DNA of 64,000 nucleotides from Synaphobranchus kaupii. Lineage: Eukaryota > Chordata > Actinopteri > Anguilliformes > Synaphobranchidae. Of the stretch, positions 1 through 9,790 are shown one piece after another (the first letter of the stretch is position 1; every line of letters begins with the position of its first letter). A program made the position numbers and the translations under genes. Location: positions 21,701,305 through 21,765,304 of the forward strand of contig CM056391.1 in the NCBI GenBank assembly GCA_029718625.1, written 5' to 3'. Under the pieces are notes generated by a model. It saw only the letters and a list, made by a program, of their open reading frames with translations, ran no database searches and was not told the origin of the DNA.

Positions 1-345
1 ATTTTAAATACAAATATGTATTTTTCAGTACATTCATAACTATTGGAATGTATTTACTTCACATACTCTTTGAATGCAAATATCAATACTAAATCTGTAA
101 TTTTTAATGTTATCAGTGATGTCATTTGGAATAAGCACCAATACAAAATTCACTGGCATAATTTCTCTCAGGTGTATCATAACCTAGAAGCAAATACGTA
201 TAAGAATAATGTTATCTTCACCAATCATTTTATATGGGTCCTTGTAGGATATCTGAAGATATTTTAAACGTACATGAAAAAATCTGTCAAATGCATTTGT
301 ACAGAATATTTAGTTTTTTTTCCAAGTAGCATCTGAATATTTCAA
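1..345. other. AT-rich intergenic DNA, nothing recognised
   Basis: I see no gene, repeat family or regulatory signal here. Short open frames are not supported by any family resemblance. Confidence 0.6.
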
Positions 346-351
346 ATTTAA

Positions 352-480
352 GGGCACGGATTCAGAGCCATACGCTCAAGTGCCTCTCCTGTGCGGCTTG
401 TACGCATATTCTAACTCAAGCTCCACGGCTGCTTTTCTCAAAATGTGGGTGGCACAGAGCATGATATTCTAATGACTTAT
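352..480 (-). repeat. End fragment of a PIF/Harbinger-like MITE family
   Basis: The block starts with AAGGGCACGGATTCAGAG. In reverse complement it matches the right-hand end of the repeat at 33,914-34,290, sharing the stretches around GTGCCTCTCCTG, CGCATATTCTAAC, TCAAAATGTGGGTGG and GCATGATATTCTAA. Only the one end is present. The flanking TTA fits the 3-bp target preference of PIF/Harbinger elements, but assignment to that superfamily is inference. Confidence 0.55.
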
Positions 481-955
481 TTCTTGTACCTGCATCCTGG
501 GTTGCCAGCTTTCTACTAAAAAAGATGTCTGTGGGGGTACGCATTTTCAACGTCTCAGTGACAGTGCCTGTAATGACTGCATTTGCCTTTGTAAAATCCT
601 GCCTTTGTGAATTGTATTTTTATCTTGGGTGGTGGGCAGTGAATGTATTAATATTGAATGTATTAATATGTCACATCATAGCCTTCATGAAATGATCATA
701 ACTCCTAAATATTGACTACTGGAATACACCCATCACACAATCAAAAAATAATCGTTGGACAGCGGTTGCATGTAATATTATTAAGTAAACAAATACATCT
801 TGGATTTACTTTAAAAAAAATAAATAAAAATTTCAAAATCGTTTAAAATACAGCAATTAATTAATACAGCAATTTACGATTTAGGCTAATTAATAAAATC
901 ATGTACCTACAGTGGTTGAACACAATATTATTAGTGATGTCTTCAACTTAACCAG
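481..955. other. AT-rich intergenic DNA
   Basis: No gene or repeat boundary is recognised. A short direct repeat, GAATGTATTAATAT, occurs near 650-670. Confidence 0.5.
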
Positions 956-959
956 TTGG

Positions 960-1463
960 ATTTGGCCGTACCTGACCGCCTACTCCACCCAGCTTCTTGT
1001 CCAGACCATGGTTACCTCATGTCTGACTACTGCAACTCCCTTCTCGCAAGCCTACCAGCCTGCACCATTCTGCCCCTACAACTGGTCCAGAACGCGGCTG
1101 CTCGGCTTGTGTTCAACCTCCCGAAGTCCTCACACGTCACCCCCTGCTGAGGTCACTCCACTGGCTGCTGGTCGTGGCCAGGATCAGGTTCAAATTCTGA
1201 CCCTGGCCTACGCTGCAGCCAAAAGTTCAGGCCCCTCCTACCTACAGGACTTAATCCAGCACTACGCTCCTGCTCGACCACTTCGCTCTGCTGCTGCAGG
1301 GCGACTTGCACTCCCTCCCTCCGTGTTAACGACTCTCGCTCGCTTTTCCACCCTAGCTCCCCAGTGGTGGAACGAACTCCCCACTCCGCTGCGCTCAACT
1401 GAAACACTGTCTGTTTTCCATCGCGGTCTGAAAACACACTTTTTCAGACTCCGCCTCGACTAA
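960..1463 (+). pseudogene. L2 LINE ORF2 C-terminal remnant
   Basis: The translation contains the typical L2-group region downstream of the polymerase palm: a DYCNSLLASLPA-type block, LVQNAAARLVFNLPKSSHVT, then after a frameshift PSYLQDLIQHYAPARPLRS, APQWWNELPTPLRS and ETLSVFHRGLKTHFFRLRLD, followed by a stop at 1461-1463. The two halves lie in different frames (956-1150 and 912-1463 open), with the shift near 1145. The N-terminal endonuclease and the palm motifs are absent, as expected for a 5'-truncated insertion. It is non-functional. Confidence 0.88.
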
Positions 1464-1641
1464 ACTACCTATATAGGGCCAATTCTATAGTACTTGCTTC
1501 CTGTTATTTATTTTTTTGCTTGTTTTCTATTTAACTTGTGTTTTTTTTCTATTTTATAGTTAAGAATGTATAGCTGACCATGTTCTATGTTCATTACTAT
1601 CGATGGCTCCTACATTGTGAGAAAGTTTTGCTTTGTCGGAT

Positions 1642-2347
1642 TGTGAGGGGAAGTGTAAGGTTCGGACCAATAAGGATTTCTAAAAGCGTATCTAGAGAAA
1701 GATACGCCACAAAATGCGGAATAATCCGTACCAGGACTGGGTTAACACAGGATAGGGAGCAAAACTTCCCTAGCACAAAGCAAAACAAAACAACCTCCAA
1801 AAACTGAGGCGATCTCGATAAACAGCGAGAATAACTAACATAAGAACCTCACGCACTAAAATAATTAGGCGTAACAAGAGGTAATGAAACAAAACCAAAC
1901 TCAAAACAAAAACAAGTGAAGGAAAGGAATAGAAAAGAAAACCTGTTAGCCAAAGCTCTTGTGGAAAAAGAGCTGAACACAACTGGCAACAGGTAAAAAG
2001 AATAAATGATAAAGATTGGAAAGGAACGACAAAACCAATCTAATCCTAAATCTTTATAACCGGACTTGCTGCGTTTCCTATTAGTAACAACCAGAAATGC
2101 AGCGACCAAAATTTCTATACCTTTACCGACTTCGTATGTCAACATAGCAAAGACAATCTCGAAGTGCGGAAATGCGGAAGTCCTGAGGTATTTATAGCCT
2201 GCAGGAAACGTGAAACAGGTGAAGGGAATAATTGTCGGACAAGACGCGAAAACCGGAATGGAGGCGGAAAAAATCCGATAGTGTCTTGACGACGCCAAAC
2301 AGGAAACCAAAAACGTCGAAAAGCAAAGGCTGCAAATAACCATGACA
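1642..2347 (-). repeat. 3' LTR of the gypsy element
   Basis: Read on the minus strand it begins TGTCATGG and ends CCCCTCACA, so it has the usual TG...CA ends. It differs from the 5' LTR by a few substitutions, by loss of 13 bp after GGTTCGG (near 1665) and by about 6 extra bases near 2258. It keeps an intact TATAAATA box at 2189-2196 (minus strand), whereas the 5' LTR has a substitution in that box. Confidence 0.93.
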
Positions 2348-2360
2348 AGACCCCCCTTCT
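2348..2360 (-). other. Polypurine tract of the gypsy element
   Basis: On the minus strand the 13 bases just upstream of the 3' LTR read AGAAGGGGGGTCT. A purine run abutting the 3' LTR is the expected plus-strand primer site of LTR elements. Confidence 0.8.
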
Positions 2361-3411
2361 AAGGGACGGCTCCAGGCGATCCCTCAGCCCTGCTTCTACG
2401 AAACTCCCTAATTAGAGTAGGATCCAGGATATTCCTGGATGGAACCCAGCAACGCTTCTCAGGACCGCGATCCGAGACCACATCCAGGGGAAGACCGTGC
2501 ACCCTGAAAATGTGGTCCACCATTAACCGAGCCGTCTCAGGAGCAGACGGCAATTTAGGCAGGGAGATGAAGTGAGCCGCCTTAGAAACCACCACCAAGA
2601 TAACGGTGTTCCCTTGGGACGGCGGCAGACCGGTCACAAAATCTAAGGCGATGTGACTCCAGGGACGACTGGGAATGGGAAGTGGACGCAAAAGACCCGA
2701 AGGGGAAAGACGCGAACCCTTGTTACGGGTGCAAGTGGAACACGTGGTGACGAATTCCCGCACATCGCTCTCCAGTTTGGGCCACCAAAACCGGCGAGAA
2801 ATAAATTCTCTGGTCCGGTGAACGCCCGGATAGGCCACCAATTTTGATGCATGACCCCACTGGAGAACCCGCGATCGCAACCGAGGCGGCACAAACAGGC
2901 AATGGGGCGGACCCCCACCTGGGCCGGGATCGGAACGCAGCGCCTTCTGCACAGCTGCCTCTATAGCCCACATAACTGGAGCCACAATCTGAGAGCTGGG
3001 AACCACAGGCTCGGGGCATGACTCCCTGTCAGACTGGTCAAAAACACGCGACAACGCATCAGGTTTAATATTCTTAGACCCGGGGCGATAGGTCAGAATA
3101 AAATTAAACCTTGTAAAAAACAATGACCAACGAGCTTGTCGTGAATTACGTGTTTTGGCCTGCTGGACGTACTCTAAATTTTTATGGTCGGTCCAGACCG
3201 TAAAGGGGTGCTCCGTGCCCTCCAACCAGTGGCGCCACTCTTCCAATGCCAATTTTACCGCCAACAACTCTCGATCTCCAACATCGTAATTTCTCTCAGC
3301 AGATGTAAGGACACGAGAGAAATACGCGCAAGGGTGGAGTTTGCAGTCCAGCGGAGAGTGTTGGGAAAGGATAGCTCCAACTCCCAGCTCAGAGGCGTCG
3401 ACCTCTACCAC
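2359..3411 (-). pseudogene. pol: Gypsy RNase H and truncated integrase
   Basis: The frame opens with RNase [16 protein letters not shown] carries the first catalytic Asp, followed by REL-type and WTDHKNLEY motifs. Integrase then starts with its HHCC zinc-binding region (an H-x-H pair before [14 protein letters not shown], then CSTCTRNK) and enters the core: [13 protein letters not shown] holds the first catalytic Asp and LDVVSDRGP the second. Immediately after that the frame jumps to [13 protein letters not shown], which resembles the extreme C-terminus of chromovirus polyproteins. The third catalytic Glu and the rest of integrase are therefore missing. The deletion junction is near 2455-2465. 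Expression would not give an active integrase. Confidence 0.9.
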
Positions 3412-3603
3412 AAAGGGGAGGGAGGGATTGGGAGTTATCAGGATCGGTTCGGAGCAGAACCTACTCTTAAGCGCAGTGAAAGCCGCCTATGCCCTAGGAT
3501 TCCACTGAAAACTAATAGGCTATGTCTTCTTGGTAAGGGCTGTGATGGGAGCGGCTACCATGCTAAAATTCCGGATAAACCTACGATAAAAATTGGCAAA
3601 GCC

Positions 3604-3897
3604 CTAGAAGTGTTGTACTTGCTTCACTGAATTGGGCGTAGGCCAGTTCTTCACCGCTGAAATTTTCTCAGGATCCATAAGTACCTTACCATTTGCCACA
3701 ATGAACCCCAAAAAAGAGACAGAGCTGGTGTGAAAGGCACACTTCTCAGCCTTAACAAATAGCTGGGCCTTAAGAAGTGCCTCCAGAACCTGCCTAACGT
3801 GGATGATGTGGGATGAGAGATCCGGAGAAAAGATTAAAATATCGTCTAAGTAGACGAAAACCGATTTCTCCAGCATCTCTCTCAAAACATCATTCAC
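3604..3897 (-). pseudogene. pol: Gypsy reverse transcriptase, palm/thumb fragment
   Basis: [12 protein letters not shown] contains the YLDD catalytic pair of the polymerase palm. [21 protein letters not shown] matches the following conserved block of gypsy RTs, and [15 protein letters not shown] the connection region. It sits one frameshift away from the upstream RT fragment ending near 3894. A further shift separates it from the RNase H frame starting at 3411. Confidence 0.93.
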
Positions 3898-5528
3898 CAG
3901 CGCCTGGAAGACAGAGGGGCGCTAGTGAGGCCGAAAGGCATAACCCGGTACTCATAGTGACTGTGGTGCATGTTAAATGCTGTCTTCCACTCATCGTCCT
4001 CACGCATGCGCACAAGGTTATAGGCGTTGCGAAGGTCGAGTTTGGAAAAGACCGACGCCCCCTGTAAGCGGTCAAATGCGGAGTTCATGAGTGGGAGAGG
4101 ATACCGATTTTTTATGGTTATGTCATTTAGCCCTCGGTAATCAATACAAGGTCTCAGCCCCCTATCTTTCTTTTTTACAAAGAAAAAACCAGCGCCGGCT
4201 GGAGACGTAGATGGTGTGATGAAACCATTAGCCAAAGATTCCTCAATATACTGCTTCATGGCAGCACTCTCAGGGACAGATAAAGAATACAGTGAACCCC
4301 TGGGAGGAACAGTACCCGGGTACAGCTCAATGGCGCAATCATATGGTCTATGGGGTGGCAATCTGGTAGCGCGTTGTTTACTAAAAACCTCAGTGAGGTC
4401 TGAGTATTCCGCTGGAACGCCCGCGGGTAGAGCAAACTCGAGCGCCCCTACCACCTCCGGTGCACCGGAGGAAGTGTCAGAGAACCTGTCCCACTCAAAA
4501 TCAGAGGTGGAAAGACCCCCCTCCTCCATGGAACCCCTCTCCGCAAAGTGGTCCCAGGCGAGACTCTCCTCTCCACTCTCAGAGAGGGAAAGAGAGTTCT
4601 CTGAGTCGTAGTGAGACTCCGCTTCCTCTGAATCACTGTCAGAACCGAACTCGGAGAGATCAGGGGTGTGGCCTGATGAAGGGAAGGCAACTGAACGACA
4701 ATGTGGCTGGCACTGAGGACCCCACTGACGAATAGGTCTCCTATACGTACCCCAACAGATATGAGGGTTATGTAACCCTAGCCACGAATGTCCCAGTACC
4801 AGTGGGTACGACGGAGAGTCAATTAAAAAGAATTCTATTCTCTCCGAGTGCCCCTGGAGAGAGATGCGCATCTCTACTGGATTAGTCCTCTGCTTAATGA
4901 CTCCAGAACCCAAAGGACGACCATCAAGGGGAGTAACCTCACGGGCGCTAGTGAGTAGATTGGTGGGGATTTTTAATCTCCTAGCCCATTTGGCATCAAT
5001 ACAAGACTCCACGGCCCCGGAATCAATAAAAGCGTTAACGCTTACAGAGCGTCCCTCCCAAAACAGTTGAACCGGTAACAGGGTCCAAGAGGGAGTACTA
5101 TTTTGTCTCACTGGAGACCTCGGTCTCCCCCGTGAGACCCCCTCATTACCCGTCAACTTAGGGCATCGATCCTTAGTATGGCCCTTATGCTTGCAATATT
5201 GGCAGCAGTATGCCTGTGGTTTCGCTCTCCTAGGTTGGTGGAGAGACGACCCATCGACCTGCAAAGGCTCCTCCTGATCAGCGGAGGGATAGGTGGAGAA
5301 ACTGGGCGGAATACCTCTAGGCAAGGTGGATTTAACACGGACCGAGTGATTGCTATGCTCACGTTCACGCTCTCTGATCCGGTTATCTAGGCATATAGCC
5401 GTGATGACCAGGTCATTGAACGTAGCGGGTGGCTCAAGCATAGCTAACACGTCCTTAATGGGGTCGGACAACGCTTTTAAAAATAAGGATTTTAGCGGAC
5501 CTTCCGGCCAACCTGTCTCCCCGGCCAA
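3894..5528 (-). pseudogene. gag-pol: Gypsy gag C-terminus, zinc knuckle, protease and RT N-terminal half
   Basis: Domains in order: the capsid C-terminal part with [20 protein letters not shown]; a CCHC zinc knuckle [14 protein letters not shown] about 110 residues in; a retropepsin-like protease with its active-site triplet in [12 protein letters not shown] and a later [12 protein letters not shown]; an acidic Ser/Glu-rich linker; and then the RT fingers and palm. The palm shows [34 protein letters not shown] with a catalytic Asp, and [12 protein letters not shown]. Gag and Pol appear to share one frame here, as in many chromoviruses that make a single polyprotein. The frame breaks just after the last RT motif, before YLDD. 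Confidence 0.93.
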
Positions 5529-5539
5529 TGCTCGAAATG

Positions 5540-6110
5540 CTATGGAAAGGCCGCTACTGTGTCAGTTCCCTGGCGCAAACTGGTCCTGGCTGCCTCTTCA
5601 CCTGAGACCTCGTGATCAAAAACCAGCTGCATCTCATTCATGAGCTGGGTAGAATCACGAATAACAGGAGCATTGGCCCGAATTAAGGGGTCAGCCCAAG
5701 CGAGAGCCTGATCGGACAGAAGTGACAAAATAAATGCTACACGGGATTCTGGTGTAGTGAAGCGGGAGGGTTGTGCTTGAAAAAAAAAATACATTGGGTC
5801 AAAAATGGTCTACATTTTCCCGGTTCCCTACCATAACGAGGCGGCAGTTGGAGTTTAGGTTCTTTAATGGTATGGGGCATGGAATGGAAGGAGTTTGTGC
5901 TTGTGTAACTGTGGAGGGATTCACTGTCACAGAATGTCTATGCAAACTTTCAGTAACTTTCTGTAGGCATTCTCCCTGGTTGTGCAGTTGTTCTATCAAC
6001 TGGTTTTGTTGAATTTGCAGGGAGAAAATAATCTCCTTAACGGTACCCCCCGTAGCGCCCTGGCTAGGCAGCGTTTTGTAAAAATCGGTAGACGTCGCTG
6101 ATTCTTCCAT
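5540..6110 (-). pseudogene. gag: Gypsy gag N-terminal region, frameshifted
   Basis: The probable start is the ATG at 6108-6110 (MEESATSTDF), only 4 nt from the putative primer-binding site. A coiled-coil-like Gln/Leu-rich stretch follows. After a frame break near 5797, in a run of A residues, the capsid-like part continues (PESRVAFILSLLSDQALAWA). Another break near 5535 separates it from the downstream gag/pol frame. The assignment rests mainly on position and on the retrotransposon-gag-like SLLSDQALAWADP motif. Confidence 0.85.
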
Positions 6111-6114
6111 ACTG

Positions 6115-6125
6115 ACTTCGAGATT
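6115..6125 (-). other. Putative self-priming primer-binding site
   Basis: On the minus strand the bases at the 5' LTR edge read AATCTCGAAGT. This is the exact complement of ACTTCGAGATT inside the LTR (plus-strand positions 6651-6661; also 2152-2162 in the other LTR). It does not resemble the usual tRNA 3'-end sites, which start TGG. Self-priming from the folded 5' end of the transcript is known for Tf1 and the sushi group. That it operates here is inferred from the match and its position. Confidence 0.7.
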
Positions 6126-6837
6126 CTGAGGGGAAGTGTAAGGTTCGGAGAATCAAACGCGACCAATAAGGATTTCTAAAAGCGTATCTAGAGAAAGATA
6201 TGCCACAAAATGTGGAATAATCCGCACCAGGAATGGGTTAACACAGGATAGGGAGCAAAACGTCCCTAGCACAAAGCAAAACAAAACAACCTCCAAAAAC
6301 TGAGGCAATCTCGATAAACAGCGAGAATAACTAACATAAGAACCTCACGCACTAAAATAATTAGGCGTAACAAGAGGTAGTGAAACAAAACCAAACTCAA
6401 AACAAAAACGAGTGAAGGAAAGGAATAGAAAAGAAAACCTGTTAGCCAAAGCTCTTGTGGAAAAAGAGCTGAACACAACTGGCAACAGGTAAAAAGAATA
6501 AATGATAAAGATTGGAAAGGAATGACAAAACCAATCTAATCCTAAATCTTTATAACCGGACTTGCTGCGTTTCCTATTAGTAACAACCAGAAATGCAGCG
6601 ACCGAAATTTCTATACCTTTACCGACTTCGTATGTCAACATAGCAAAGACAATCTCGAAGTGCGGAAATGCGGAAGTCCTGAGGTATTTACAGCCCGCAG
6701 GAAACGCGAAACAGGTGAAGGGAATAATTGTCGGGCAAGACGCGAAAACCGGGGCGGAAAAAATCAGATAGTGTCTTGACGCCGCCAAACAGGAAACCAA
6801 AAACGTCGAAAAGCAAAGGCTGCAAATAACCATGACA
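6125..6837 (-). repeat. 5' LTR of the gypsy element
   Basis: At 713 bp it nearly matches the 3' LTR and retains the 13-bp segment missing there. The terminal CA on the gag side has drifted (plus strand TCTGAG instead of TGTGAG). The TATA position reads TGTAAATA instead of TATAAATA. Confidence 0.93.
6651..6692 (-). promoter_or_regulatory. LTR core promoter region (TATA to predicted transcript start)
   Basis: On the minus strand a TATAAATA-type box (intact in the 3' LTR at 2189-2196, one substitution here) lies about 31 nt upstream of ACTTCGAGATT (6661-6651). That spacing puts transcription initiation at or next to the first base of the 11-mer that complements the primer-binding site. The start itself is predicted, not observed. 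Confidence 0.6.
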
Positions 6838-6942
6838 CGGATCTGCTTTGTAGTCGCGTCAATGACCTTCAATATGCACTTATTGCATGTCGCTTTGGAT
6901 AAAAGCGTCTGCCAAATAATTGTAATGTAATGTAATGAGTCC

Positions 6943-7640
6943 AAGTGTACTTAATAATAGCATATTACGTGCAAACATTTTTTTTTTTTTTTTTTGAGTG
7001 CTGTCACACACTTGATTGTAACCTGGCGCACTGTGCTTCCTAATAATTTTGTAGCAGTTGAGCTGACACAGTACAAAGTCATCTCTGTCAAAGTGAATAT
7101 GTTCCAGACACTGTCTATCAATGAATCCATCTAATATTGGTCTCGTATAGACAGTCAATCATACTTATTATATTTCCTTTTATGACAGCTCTTTGATAAT
7201 TGCAAGTATAGGCTAGGCAAAGGAAAATAAGAGAAATATTATGTTCAAATAACATGCACTCATTCTAATATCCATTTATGCAAAAGATGCTGTATTTTTT
7301 AAATAATAATCCATTGGTGGCGCTAGACATAAACCACCTTTTTTCCCCGAACAAAGACACCAGAAAAATGGGGGAAATACAGCAATTAATTTAGGAACAC
7401 ACAGCCCTTCTTTTATCTACGGATTGGCAGTGAGTTCAGCTACGGATCTGGCCGTGTATTCGGGCTCAAAACAGAAAGCCTTCCACCTACAACAAAATCT
7501 AGTAATATATTAAAAGCATTGCAATTTTCTAAATGGCAAAAAGCTGATATGTGGCTTAGCTACTGCATGACAAACAGATTTAAAAACCTGCATTTACACC
7601 TTTCTTTAATTCGTTAGTTGACATGGTTCCTTACCAGGGG
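6943..7640. other. Intergenic DNA without recognised gene
   Basis: AT-rich sequence with a T run near 6980. An AAATACAGCAATTAAT word near 7375 also occurs near 847. No gene is supported. Confidence 0.5.
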
Positions 7641-7644
7641 ATTA

Positions 7645-7760
7645 AGGGCCAGATTCAGAGTTGATGGGACTTACTTCCGAAATTCCACGTAGCTTAAGCT
7701 ATTTGTGATTCAGACATTTGACTTATCCGCTGTTTTAAGCTTCTCTCCAGTATATACCAG
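7645..7760 (+). repeat. Left end of a PIF/Harbinger-like element
   Basis: It starts AGGGCCAGATTCAGAG after a TTA. It matches the left end of the repeat at 33,914-34,290 over about 110 bp, including CGTAGCTTAAGCTATTTGTG and GACTTATCCGCTGTTTTA, and then diverges. A Harbinger-type transposase relic lies about 2 kb to the right. Whether both belong to one element is unproven, because no matching right terminus was found. Confidence 0.6.
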
Positions 7761-7852
7761 GGCATGTGAGCGGTGCGGAGTGAGCAGGGAGTGGAGGTGC
7801 GTGATTTTCACCTGGAGCGAGGAGTGGCTTCTTAGAAAGTCAGAGTGTCAAC

Positions 7853-8027
7853 GTTCTCCCTCGCTCCAAGATCGCTCCGATACCGCTCCATCCCAAGAAC
7901 AAACACAATTTGCCAAATATTATCGGAAAGAAAAGGACAAAAATACAAATGTTTTGTAAAAATAAATGACACAGAGGCTGAACACAGGATGGATAGGTAT
8001 CGGAGCGATCTTGGAGCGAGGGAGAAC
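7853..8027. repeat. 41-bp inverted repeat with 93-bp spacer
   Basis: The arms at 7853-7893 and 7987-8027 are reverse complements with two adjacent mismatches. Both contain the block around GATCGCTCC/GGAGCGATC. No target duplication was recognised, so this may be an internal part of a decayed transposon rather than an element in its own right. Confidence 0.85.
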
Positions 8028-8029
8028 GC

Positions 8030-9500
8030 ATTCCAGTCTGTCGCCCCAATCCTATTCACTTCACTCTTCCACTTCTCTTCCTCGATAGTGCTGCACAAGA
8101 GGCAGCACTCCAATTTCTCTTCCCCCTTTTGCTAGCTACAGAGCTACAAAGGTGGATCTCCATTGCACCAGCAACACCGCGGCAGCAGCATCAAAGGCCG
8201 CGGAGAGAGACGCAAGGAACGGGTTAGGTTGCCTACGGCACCTAACCATAGAACTGAATTAACGCAACTCCGACCGAGGTGTGTTCCAGCCATGGACAAA
8301 GACGCAGGCGATAACCAGACGACCAGCAGAACTCCCTACCAGGATAAGAAAGGCCAAAGGAGACGCCCTGACCATCCAACTCACGGACAAGCCAGCTATA
8401 ATCAACTCACCACGGACTTCAGTAAGACTGATCAAACATCCCAGGCATAGTTTAGGATTTTAGTCTAAATTGTTTATTGGTAATTTGATTGCATCTCGGC
8501 TTTGTACGATAATAGCTGTATAAACGTGTTGCGCTGGTTAGCAAGCTAGCCGGCTGGCCTACCGTTTCATTGCTAATGTGGTACTACTAACTAACCCGAG
8601 CAGGCCTCACTGGTTTGCCCCTCTATCCTAACACTGACTAATATTCGTGTGATATGATCTCATTTTAGCTTGCTGTAGATGGTTACCAGTATTTCCTGAC
8701 CGAAGTGCGTGAACTTATAGTAACGGCAGATTTGAGATCAATAATCACCATCGTGCTGCGACACAGCTTACTCCACGTGATTCCTTTGTTCCCTGAACGC
8801 ACATGTGGCATAGGCCTACACACACATACACACATATAAATGCTACAATACACACACCACACAATATGTCTATTTAGTAGAATGTAATATTCATGTTTTC
8901 CTTGTTTAATAAATCTATTTTTGTTAAACCTGGTGTCTGTTTTGATGTTGTATGAACACGAAAGCTGAGTCAAACCTAATCATTACAACGTAATACCTTC
9001 AACCCTTATTAATTATTAGTGCTTTGATGGTAAATTGAAGTAATAGTAATTATAATCCATAATAATCAAATGAGACTGATTTAATTTTAATCTAACTTAA
9101 AAATAATAAGGGTAAACCTCATTATTCCATAGTTATTGCCTATATTTCTGGCATCCCATGTGAGAGTTTATATATATACAGAGGCATATTCCTTACATTT
9201 ATGGCGCCCCGTCAAGGATATTCTCTACATTTATGGTGCCCGGGTGAAGACTGGTAAGACGACCATGTTTTAATTGTCTATCACCATTACTGCTAAATGT
9301 ATATGTAAACACCTTGCATGAGTAATACTCCACCTGTATGAATATAGAGGCGTGTTCCCTACATATTTTACAGCCCCGTACGAGGAATGATTTAGGAATC
9401 ATCTCCACTGCTACCAATTTATACGTGTTCCGTATAACCCCAGTAGGCCTAATATAGCCTACATTTTATAAGAACATTAAGCGTTTTGCTATTTGTTATA
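8030..9500. other. Region without an assignable gene
   Basis: An open frame at 8163-8450 (plus) encodes a basic, polar 95-residue peptide with no motif I recognise. It could be leader sequence of a decayed element. Around 9180-9400 a degenerate unit of about 33 bp containing TTCCTTACATTTATGG occurs twice in tandem and a third time near 9352. Nothing else is supported. Confidence 0.4.
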
Positions 9501-9509
9501 TTCAAATTA

Positions 9510-9790
9510 AGCATACCCACTGTCACCTAGAAGCCATCCATCAGTAATGTCATGAAGCGTTGACACAAATTTCTCACACAGTATGTATTGTAGCTGTCAT
9601 GTGTGCTTCCAGGGTATTTAACCACAGCATCTAATAGCTAATCTGCAACTGGCATCATATACAACTTGTTATCATATACAGCCATGTTTATCGAGTGTTA
9701 CCCTTTTCTACACACGAAAGTGTGTCCATTTTCAGTCGGTGCCCCGATGGGAATTTGCGACCCATCAATTGCAGCAAAGACCGCCTGTGT
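9510..9790 (-). pseudogene. PIF/Harbinger (HARBI1-like) transposase relic
   Basis: Translated on the minus strand from about 9790, the frame reads AVFAAIDGSQIPIGAPTENG, then HTFVCRKG, a stop codon, and HSINMAVYDNKL. After another stop comes LLDAVVKYPGSTHDSY and, after a one-base frame change, LGDSGYA near 9520. The IDG...P, PGS.HDS and LGDSGY blocks are the conserved core of the PIF/Harbinger DDE nuclease family that includes HARBI1. The first catalytic Asp codon is at 9764-9766. Two in-frame stops and the frameshift make it dead. The third acidic residue lies beyond what I can align. Upstream coding sequence (above 9800) is too degraded to delimit. Confidence 0.85.

Larger units (their letters stand above)
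1642..6837 (-). mobile_element. Ty3/gypsy LTR retrotransposon, chromovirus-like, defective
   Basis: The element is flanked by two near-identical LTRs (1642-2347 and 6125-6837) and a 5-bp target duplication, CGGAT, at 1637-1641 and 6838-6842. It reads on the minus strand: 5' LTR, primer site, gag, zinc knuckle, protease, reverse transcriptase, RNase H, integrase, polypurine tract, 3' LTR. This PR-RT-RH-IN order defines Ty3/gypsy. The coding region is broken by several frameshifts, and an internal deletion removes the end of integrase and any chromodomain. At 5,196 bp with closely similar LTRs, the insertion looks fairly young. Placement with sushi/chromoviruses rests on the inferred self-priming site and the gene order. 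Confidence 0.93.
960..6940 (+). mobile_element. L2-type LINE 3' end, split by the gypsy element
   Basis: This is a 5'-truncated non-LTR retrotransposon of the fish L2/CR1-like group. It keeps the C-terminal end of the reverse-transcriptase ORF (about 960-1463) and the 3' untranslated region (1464-1641). After the gypsy insertion it resumes at 6842 with CTTTGTAGTCGCGTCAATGA and ends in the tail TAATTGTAATGTAATGTAAT. A second copy at 52,756-52,975 carries the same 3' UTR uninterrupted across GTCGGATTTGCTTTGTAG. That copy serves as an empty-site reference and shows where the LTR element landed. Confidence 0.88.

Noticed and set aside
1153..1437. Minus-strand frame across the LINE remnant
   Set aside because: It is the shadow of the L2 ORF on the opposite strand, which carries the recognisable motifs.
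1849..2343. Long minus-strand frame in the LTR (repeated at 6345-6944)
   Set aside because: It lies in the LTR and its hydrophobic residues reflect pyrimidine-rich sequence. The same sequence recurs in each LTR and is frameshifted in other copies, so it is not a gene.
7832..8135. Overlapping open frames on both strands
   Set aside because: They arise from the 41-bp inverted repeat, which reads similarly in both directions.
8163..8463. Two overlapping plus-strand frames with basic residues
   Set aside because: No recognised motif, no splice or promoter context. Kept only as a note under the intergenic entry.
9200..9225. TGGCGCCCCGTCAAGG as a lysine-tRNA-type primer site
   Set aside because: It is one unit of a local degenerate repeat (a related unit recurs about 30 bp later). 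No LTR edge is adjacent.
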